The notes under the pieces were generated by a model. The model made no database searches. It was not told the origin of the DNA and saw only the letters and a program-made list of their open reading frames with translations. Position numbers and translations under genes: made by a program. From positions 13,010,482 to 13,074,481 of the forward strand of contig CM055897.1 of the NCBI GenBank assembly GCA_029582155.1: a stretch of DNA of 64,000 nt, read 5' to 3'. This DNA is from Panopea generosa. Lineage: Eukaryota > Mollusca > Bivalvia > Adapedonta > Hiatellidae. How positions within the stretch are numbered: the first letter of the stretch is position 1; each line of letters opens with the position of its first letter. Below, one piece after another: positions 56,610 through 64,000 of the stretch.

Positions 56610-58830
56610 GGAGTGGAGCACATCCACCTGTGTAAGTAACTGCGATAACTTGCTTACTTTTCAAGTAGTCGAGCACATACACCTTCACAGGTAACAGATA
56701 ACTTGCTAACTTTACAAGTTGTCAAGCACGTCCACCTGCGTAAGTAACAGATAACTTGCCTACTTTATAAGTTATCGAGCACATCCACCTTCGCAGGTAA
56801 CAAATAACTTGCTTACTTTACAAGTAGTCGAGCACATCCACCTTCGCAGGTAACAGATAACTTGCTTACTTTACAAGCTGTCGAGCACATCCACCTTCGC
56901 AGGTAACAGATAACTTGCTGCTTACTTTACAAGTTGTCGAGCACATCCACCTGCGTAAGTAACAGATAACTTGCTAACTTTACTAGTTGTCGAGCACATC
57001 CACCTTGGCAGGTAACAGATAACTTGCTTACTTTACAAGTTGTCGAGCACACCCACCTTCGCAGGTAACAGATCACGTGCTTACTAGTTGTCGAGCACAT
57101 ACACCTCCGCAGGTAACAGATAACTTGCTTACTTTACAAGTAGTCGAGCACATCCACCTTCACAGGTAACAGATAGCTTGCTCATTTTACAAGTAGTCGA
57201 ACACATCCACCTTCGCAGGTAACAGATAACTTGCTTACTTTACAAGCTGTCGAGCACATCCACCTTTGCAGGTAACAGATAACTTGCTTACTTTACAAGT
57301 TGTCGAGCACATCCACCTGCGTAAGTAACAGATAACTTGCTAACTTGACTAGTTGTCGAGCACATCCACCTTCGCAGGTAACAGATAACTTGCTTACTTT
57401 ACAAGTAGTCGAGCACACCCACCTTCGCAGGTAACAGATCACGTGCTTACTAGTTGTCGAGCACATACACCTCCGCAGGTAACAGATAACTTGCTTACTT
57501 TACAAGTAGTCGAGCACATCCACCTTCACAGGTAACAGATAGCTTGCTCATTTTACAAGTAGTCGAACACATCCACCTTCGCAGGTAACAGATAACTTGC
57601 TCACTTTACAAGTTGTCACGCACACCCACCTTCGTAAGTAACAAATAACTTGCTTACTTTACAAGTTTCGAGTACACCCTACTTCGCAAGTAACAAATAA
57701 CTTGCTTACTTTACAAGTAGTCGAGCACATCCACTTTTGCAGGTAACAGATAACTTGCTTACTTTACAAGTTGTCGAGTACATCCACCTTCGCAGGTAAC
57801 AGATAACTTGCTTACTTTACAAGTTGTCGAGCACACCCACCTTCGCAGGTAACATATAACTTGCTAACTTTACAAGTTGTCGAACACATCAACCTTCATA
57901 AGTAACATATAACTTGCTCACTTTACAAGTAGTAGAGCACATTTGTTACCATAAGTAACAGATAACTTGCTTACTTTACAAGTTGTCGAGCACACCCACC
58001 TTCGCAGATAACAAATAACTTGCTTACTTTACAAGTAGTCGAGCACATCCACCTTTGCATGTAACAGATAACTTGCTTACTTTACAAGTAGTCGAGCACA
58101 TCAACCTTCGCAGGTAACAGATAACTTGCTTACTTTACAAGTTGTCGAGCACACCCACCTTCGCAGGTAACAGATAACTTGCTTACTTTACAAGTTGTCG
58201 AGCACACCCACCTTCGCAGGTAACAGATAACTTGCTTACTTTACAAGTTGTCGAGCACACCCACCTTCGCAGGTAACAGATAACTTGCTTACTTTACAAG
58301 TAGTCGAGCACACCCACCTTCGCAGGTAACAGATAACTTGCTTACTTTACAAGTTGTCGAGCACACCCACTTTCGCAGGTAACAGATTACTTGCTTACTT
58401 TACAAGTTGTCGAGCACACCCACCTTCGCAGGTAACAGATAACTTGCTCACTTTACAAGTTGTCGAGCACACCCACCTTCGCAGGTAACAGATAACTTGC
58501 TCACTTTACAAGTAGTCGAGCACATCCACCTTCGCAGGTAACAGATAACTTGCTCACTTTACAAGTAGTCGAGCACATCCACCTTCGCAGGTAACAGATA
58601 ACTTGCTAACTTTACAAGTAGTCGACACATCCACCTTCGTAAGTAACAGATAACTTGCTCATTTACAAATAGTCGAGCACATCCACTTTCGCAGGTAACA
58701 GATAACTTGCTCACTTTACAAGTAGTTAAGCACATCCACCTTCGTAAGTAACAGATATCTTGCTATCTTTACAAGTAGTCGAGCACATTTGTCACCGTAA
58801 GTAACAGATAACTTGCTCACTTTAATCAGA
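56610..58830. repeat. 53-bp minisatellite with higher-order structure
   Basis: The unit is 'gagcacatccaccttcgcag' then 'gtaacagataacttgcttac' then 'tttacaagttgtc', 53 bp, about 41 copies. A block around 56930-57600 contains two copies of a 366-bp higher-order unit, marked by the variants 'ctagttgtcgagcacat' and 'gatcacgtgcttactagttg' (57071 and 57437). Confidence 0.95.
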
Positions 58831-58875
58831 GATGAATAACAATGTGACGTAATATCAATCATTACGGGGTATGTA

Positions 58876-58947
58876 GCCGGGTGGGGATTTGAACTCATGA
58901 CCTCTGGGTTGATGGTCAGGCACGCTAACGACTGAGCTAACCGGGCC
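58876..58947 (-). mobile_element. tRNA-like sequence, SINE head
   Basis: The 72-nt minus-strand sequence has a tRNA-like A box ('ttagctcagtcgttagcgtg'), B box ('gagttcaaatcccca') and a 6-of-7 acceptor stem. The anticodon stem pairs poorly, so I call it a SINE head or tRNA relic and not a functional tRNA. Confidence 0.55.
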
Positions 58948-58959
58948 AGACACGAAAGA

Positions 58960-59467
58960 ATATAAATATATATAATATATATCGTGACACAAATGTCTGT
59001 CAATCACGAGTACGACGTATAATTCTAAAACGCATTGTCTTCCTTGGTTAATGATATACATATTTCCCAATAGACGGGCCATTTATGAACGAATAAACAC
59101 GCGTTGAATTACACAGGTATTGAAAATTACTGGCAGTGTGCATGCTTGAGTCGGCTTAAATGCATTAAGGAAGGTAATGTTTAGGTAATATATAGGTTTT
59201 ATTTTACAAAATATTAACATGAAAATGCTGTTCGGTAGTAGGTTACACACACTAAACATTCATTATAACGAAATTGCGGTGCAGAACGTGTTGATAAAGT
59301 TACACGTGGTAACTGTTATATGTTTAAATCAAATATACTGTATATCAAACATAGTTCTGGTAAATTGTGAAGATAAGCAATACATTATTATTGTTACTGT
59401 TTCTTGTTTAGTTCAGTATAAAGGAATTATCGTATTAGAATATACTTATTAACTAAAATGGTTATTG
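58960..59467. other. 5' flank of the SLC18B1-like gene
   Basis: AT-rich; no clear TATA or initiator. A 77-codon frame at 59219-59452 has no family resemblance. Confidence 0.35.
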
Positions 59468-59947
59468 ATGGTAAAGACAAGACAAAATTCCCACCACCAC
59501 CATAGTTGTAACGATCATCAGTTTGATAAACAAGATACTTCAATAAACGGGAACGGATACCATTACTATTCTAGCGATTCTTCAACATCACGTTCGAGAC
59601 CCTCCTCAAGAATGTCAGAAGAGAACGGAGGAAAACTGTCACTTACTCGTTCATTTTCTAGATCATGTTCTGTATCCAGTGAAAACCCTGAGTTGTCTAT
59701 ATGGACTTTATCTTACAATTCTGGCGATTCTTCAATATCGCATTCAAGACCTTCATCAGGAACGCCAGAAGATACACTGTCACTTACTAGATCGATTTCT
59801 AGGTCGTGTTCTGTTTCTAGTGAGAAGCCTGCGTTGTCGATATGGACATTATCAAAAACGCAGAAGGCAATCCTCGTAACGACGAATCTTGCCGATCTTT
59901 TGGCTTTTCTTAGCATTTCCATTATGGCCCCGTTCTTTCCAGAAGAG
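59468..59947 (+). CDS. SLC18B1: First coding exon of an MFS transporter, SLC18B1-like (partial)
   Basis: ATG at 59468 opens 160 codons ending CCAGAAGAG|gtgagt in phase 0. Residues 1-130 are hydrophilic and Ser/Arg/His-rich, with an HHHH run near 9-12. They contain a direct duplication of about 45 residues: each copy has SRPSS, LSLTRS, SRSCSVSSE and LSIWTLS (about 35-82 and 86-129). Residues 134-157 form the first membrane helix, ending APFFPEE. Vertebrate SLC18B1, a vesicular polyamine transporter of the major facilitator superfamily, has GPFFPKEA at the same place (known family). The short cytosolic N-terminus of that protein is replaced here by a long repeat-bearing one. The remaining helices must be encoded downstream, probably past the window edge. 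Family level (MFS) is likely; the exact subfamily is tentative. Confidence 0.65.
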
Positions 59948-60312
59948 GTGAGTACATGCTGCTATTTTGATATAAGATTTGATGTGTGAGTACGTGCTGT
60001 TATTTTAATATAAGATTTGAGGTGAGTACGTGCTGTTATTTTGATATAAGATTTGAGGTGAGTACATGCTGTTATTTTGATATAAGATTTAAGGTGAGTA
60101 CATGCTGTTATTTTGATATAAGATTTGAGGTGTGAGTACGTGCTGTTATTTTGATATAAGATTTGAGGTGAGTACATGCTGTTATTTTGATATAAGATTT
60201 GAGGTGTGAGTACGTGCTGTTGTTTTGATATAAGATTTGAGGTGAGTACGTGTTGTTATTTTGATATAAGATTTGAGGTGAGTGCGTGCTGTTATTTTGA
60301 TATAAAATCTGA
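59944..60312 (+). repeat. Tandem array that repeats the splice donor of the MFS exon
   Basis: The unit 'gaggtgagtacgtgctgtta' plus 'ttttgatataagattt' (36 bp; 38 bp in variants with 'gaggtgtgagta') occurs about nine times. The first copy contains the exon's own donor GAG|gtgagta at 59947/59948, and most later copies keep the same donor consensus. A 36-bp unit is 12 codons and has no stop in the exon frame; the first 38-bp variant introduces one. Confidence 0.9.
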
Positions 60313-60429
60313 CGTGACACTGTCTATAGGTTATTAAATTATTTTCTTTGTATATCTAATCTATATTTAATCAATGACATATAGTTTTATTATATGTGCC
60401 GAAATTTTAGCAATAAAGATAAGAAGCAA

Positions 60430-62090
60430 TAAAAAATAAAGGGTATTTTCATCAAGAATGATGAATATGAATTATCTCAGTTTGCAGGCGATACATCAGT
60501 TATATTTGATGGTAACGAGACGTCCCTTAACGAAGAGCTTAATGTTTTATCTTATTTCGCCAAAATATCAGGACTGAGGATTAATTTTGATAAAACGCAG
60601 TTAGTCTGGACTGGAGCAAAAAATACAGTACAGACTCAATTAAAACAAGATGGAAACTATCTTCGGGTAGTAACCAGTTTAAACTATTAGGTATAAACTT
60701 TAATGTAGATCTTGACAGAATCACAGATATTAACTACTCTGATAAAATATTAAAGATCAAAAATCTTATAAAGCTATGGAAACGTAGATACTTGACACCA
60801 CTTGGAAAAATCACAGTCATCAAAACCTTATTATTACCAGTTTTAAATCATTTAATCATTTCTCTCCCAAACCGAAGTTATTCTTGTATAAACAATATAA
60901 GTGACATGTTCTATGAATTTCTATGGCTTGGGCCAGCTAAAATTAAGAGTAGTGTTGTCATCAAACAGTATAACGAAGGGGGTTTAAAAATGATTAATCT
61001 TAAAGCTTTTATCATTGGATTATCATGGATAAGAAGGCTCATCCTTAAAAATGGATTCTAGCAAAACACAATAAAAAATATAATAAATTTAAAAGACATT
61101 ATAAATCTAGGAAAGCTCTATTCAGAATTCTTGATAAACAAGATAGATAATATTTTCTGGAAATATGTTCTGAAATCATACATAGCTATTAACGAGCATG
61201 ATAATCCGATAAAAAATCATTTTTATCAAATCCGCTTTTTTATAAACATAATATTTTAATTGGTGAGCAAGGAATATTTTATAAACAATGGTATGACAAA
61301 GGAATAATATATATTAATGACTTGATCAATGAGACAAACTCTTTTTATTCCTCCAGACAGTTTACTAAACTTTACAAAATCAATGTGAATTTTATACAAT
61401 ATAATGGAATCTTGCATCTGTAAAATCATTTGCAAACAAATACAATTTTAAAAATTTTACAAGGAAAGAACCATTACCTATTTTCCCAAGTAATATTCAA
61501 CCTTACCTCAAAAACAAAAATAGGATCCCAGGACATACCATATTCTAAATAAATAAAATGGGAAGAAATTTATTCTATAGAAGACGAGGCATGGAAGGAA
61601 ATATATAGTGCCCTATATAAATATGCACAGAGCACGACATTACAGTTGTTTTAAATAAAAATCAATCATAGACTTCTTCCAACACAATCATTTCTACACA
61701 AAATAAATATAGTAGATTCTCCCCTTTGTAAATATTGCCAACAAGAGGAAACACTAATTCACATGTTATGGTCATGTCCTTAAACACAAACTCTGCTCAA
61801 GAAAATAAAACACTGGTTGTTAACAGGCAACATTAATATGCCACTAATAGAAGAAACATTTATATTTAATATTGGAAAAAATTTATCTCCTGCAAAGCTT
61901 TATATTATTTTAGAAACTAAATACAACATTTTTAGTGCTAAACGTATAAACAACCAACTAAGCTCTTCATAACAGAATAAAAAAAGTCTTCCAAATGTTG
62001 AATGCATTGCACTGGGAAATAACAAATTTGCAGCATTTCAAAAATTATGAAAGGAATTTAAAAATATAATGAAATAGTTATCTTGAACAA
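60430..62090 (+). pseudogene. Decayed LINE (RT 3' half and zinc knuckle)
   Basis: Frames in order: 'QFAGDTSVIFDGNE' (the usual FADD reads FAGD), 'LSYFAKISGLRINFDKTQLV', 'LLGINFNVDLDRITDINYS', 'WKRRYLTPLGKITVIKTLLL', 'FLWLGPAKIKSSVVIKQYNE', and further on 'CKYCQQEETLIHMLWSCP', a zinc-binding reverse-transcriptase tail motif. The style resembles L1/Tx1-type ORF2 proteins. Frameshifts and stops occur throughout. It sits downstream of the SLC18B1-like exon, probably in its intron. Confidence 0.85.
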
Positions 62091-62109
62091 TCGGACTACC
62101 TGCAATCCT

Positions 62110-62152
62110 GACCCCCCCCCCCATCCCCCTCCCCCCATCCCCCTCCCTACAC
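62110..62152. repeat. C-rich simple repeat
   Basis: 'ccccccatccccctccc'-type tract directly after the LINE remnant. Confidence 0.9.
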
Positions 62153-62454
62153 GCTTTACCAAGGTACACATAAATATAAGAAATAAAATATCATCTAATT
62201 CAATAACAGATCAATTTCATTTTTTTTTAATCTATTTTTTTCTTATATAAACAAAATTAATTTAGCCTTAATATTTATTATAATATAATATTAACTATTC
62301 CCCAAGAATAATGATGAAGTATATAAATATAATGAACGAGAGAACGAGAGTACAGAATGAGACATTATAAAGTGTGCCCTTGGATGGCCAACCCCGACCC
62401 ACAACATACTTATTTACGGGGTGAATAAATGGGTTACCAATAGGTAACTGGAAA

Positions 62455-63330
62455 AAAAAAGAGTATCATCTAATCTATAAAAAGATGTCGTATTGATAAT
62501 GTTCGTCTCTGACATGTTAACGTATAGTATCCCATAACAAGTGTATCATCTTATCTATAAAAAAGTGTCGTATTGATAATGTTCGTCTCTGAACTGTTTA
62601 CGTTTAATCTTATCTATAAAAAGTTGTCGTATTGATAATGTTCATCTCTGACATGTTTACGTATAGTATACCACTCCAAGAGTATTATCAAATCTATAAA
62701 AAGGTGTCGTTTTGGTAATGTTCACCTTTGACATGTTTACGTATAGTATACCACACCAAGAGTATTATCAAATCTATAAAAGGGTGTCGTATTGATAATG
62801 TTCGTTTCTGATATGTTTACGTATAGTTTCCAATACCAAGAGTATCATCTTATCTATAAAAAGGTGTCGTATTGAAAATGTTCATCTCTGACATGTTTAC
62901 GTAAAGTATCCCTTACCAAGAGTAACATCTAATCTATAAAAATATGTCGTATTGGTAATGTTCACCTTTGACATGTTTACGTATAGTATCCCATACCAAG
63001 AGTATCATCTAAATTATAAAAGGTATCGTATTGATAATGTTCATCTTTGACATGTTTACGTATATTATCCCATACCAAAAATATCATCTAATCTATAAAA
63101 GGAGGTGTTGTATTGGCAATGTTCGTCTATGACATGCTATAGTATCCAATATAAAGGGTCTCCTCTTATCTATAACAGGAAAAGTTTTCTTGAAAATGTT
63201 CTTCTCTGACATGTTTATATGTAGTGGCTCATTTTAAAGGTGACCTCTAATTTGTTAAAGGAGATATTGTTTTGATAATGTTCGTCTCTTATATGTCTAT
63301 ATAATAGTAGCTCATGCCAGGTATTTTATA
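62455..63330. repeat. 80-bp tandem repeat array
   Basis: About 11 units with 'gtatcatctaatctataaaa', 'ggtgtcgtattgataatgtt' and 'gacatgtttacgtatagtat', period about 79-80 bp, diverging to the right. Confidence 0.9.
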
Positions 63331-63894
63331 TTATATTCATTAACAGCCAAACAAATTCTAAATATGATAATACTTATTACTTTTGTGGTATTATTATTTT
63401 GAATATTTATAAGTCCTGATTTAATCCTAATTAGGAGCTATTTCAGGTTTAGCACATGTTTGACAATCATATATATCAGACGCTATTTTACAAGCTCTTT
63501 CAATTCAAATTAAGATATTTTGTCCTTATATTTTCATGCGTTAATTATTTTATACTATCAAACTTTCTTTTTTTTTCTAGGTGTCGTCAATATATTTGAT
63601 TTTCACAGTTTACATTTCAATAGCAATTTTGTTTTCACTTGATGGAAGTTGGTATTAAACCACGGATATTTAGTTTATTTAGCCAGTATACTAACCACTA
63701 CGTATTAGAGATATTTGAATAGCTTATATGTAATCGCATGTATAGCTAATGTATCTCGAAAGCGTTGAACTGGGTGTAAACTATTACTCTAAATACAGGT
63801 GTATACAAACAATGCTATACTTTAACATAATAATAATATGACGTTTCAAATAGTCAAACAAGGTTAGATTCGTTTAAATATACTATATTAATGC

Positions 63895-64000
63895 TGTTGG
63901 TTCGATCCCCGGCCTGGTCATACTTAGAAATGTCTATGTCTATGTCACTATAATGTCTGTGGCATGGTATTCAAGTGTGACAGCGCTTTGAATACTGTAT
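63895..64000 (+). mobile_element. SINE family 2, cut by window edge
   Basis: 'gttggttcgatccccggcct' (B box) is followed by a shortened central domain with 'gtcactataatgtctgtggc' and 'tcaagtgtgacagcgctttg', as in 31410-31728 on the opposite strand. Confidence 0.7.

Noticed and set aside
56610..58830. CRISPR-like array
   Set aside because: Units are contiguous 53-bp tandem copies without unique spacers, in an animal genome.
58876..58947. Functional tRNA gene
   Set aside because: A and B boxes are good but the anticodon stem pairs poorly and there is no clear terminator, so a SINE head is likelier.

Overview
This is animal nuclear DNA, AT-rich, with small exons in long introns and very many tandem repeats and short transposons. 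The fully readable gene, SF3B2, is a metazoan housekeeping gene. Several repeats (a block containing 'aaagggcaataactc', a SINE domain around 'ggtatgataccccaccca', elements ending in 'aggtgagc') look to me like families common in bivalve molluscs. That lineage call rests on memory of repeat style, not on a search. No bacterial or viral genome segment, rRNA gene or CRISPR array is visible.

Layout. 1-5 kb: a TTAA-flanked MITE, a decayed minisatellite, a second MITE, then on the minus strand a short first coding exon (4929-4979) that reads like the start of PPP1R21, with two ETS-type sites beside it; the rest of that gene would lie beyond the left edge. 5-13.5 kb: gene-poor, with microsatellites, tRNA-derived SINEs and two abutting minisatellites (35-bp and 40-bp units). 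13.5-24.6 kb: a tandem pair of two-exon genes on the plus strand (13671-15896 and 22341-24522). Their products of 305 and 312 residues are about 93% identical and resemble the DUF5662 family, which I know mainly from phages, bacteria and large DNA viruses. Between them lies a 29-bp minisatellite split by an inserted element made of 147-bp units. This pair is the most unusual coding content in the window.

27.5-50.4 kb: SF3B2 (U2 snRNP SF3b subunit 2), minus strand. I could place 21 coding exons with matching splice phases, giving 1246 codons plus stop. It is longer than the vertebrate protein because of a large Pro/Gln/Met-rich exon. Its introns hold a mariner remnant, several SINEs and two MITEs. 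50.5-56 kb: a dead LINE reverse transcriptase (minus), a second copy of the TTAA-flanked MITE, and a decayed Ty3/gypsy-like pol (plus). 56.6-58.8 kb: a 53-bp minisatellite with a higher-order duplication.

59.4-64 kb: the first coding exon of a plus-strand major-facilitator transporter, most like SLC18B1. Its splice donor lies at the head of a tandem array that repeats the donor sequence itself. A dead LINE, an 80-bp repeat array and a SINE cut by the window edge follow; later exons are probably outside the window. The genes do not form a pathway: SF3B2, the PPP1R21-like exon and the SLC18B1-like exon are unrelated, and only the DUF5662-like pair forms a functional unit, by duplication.
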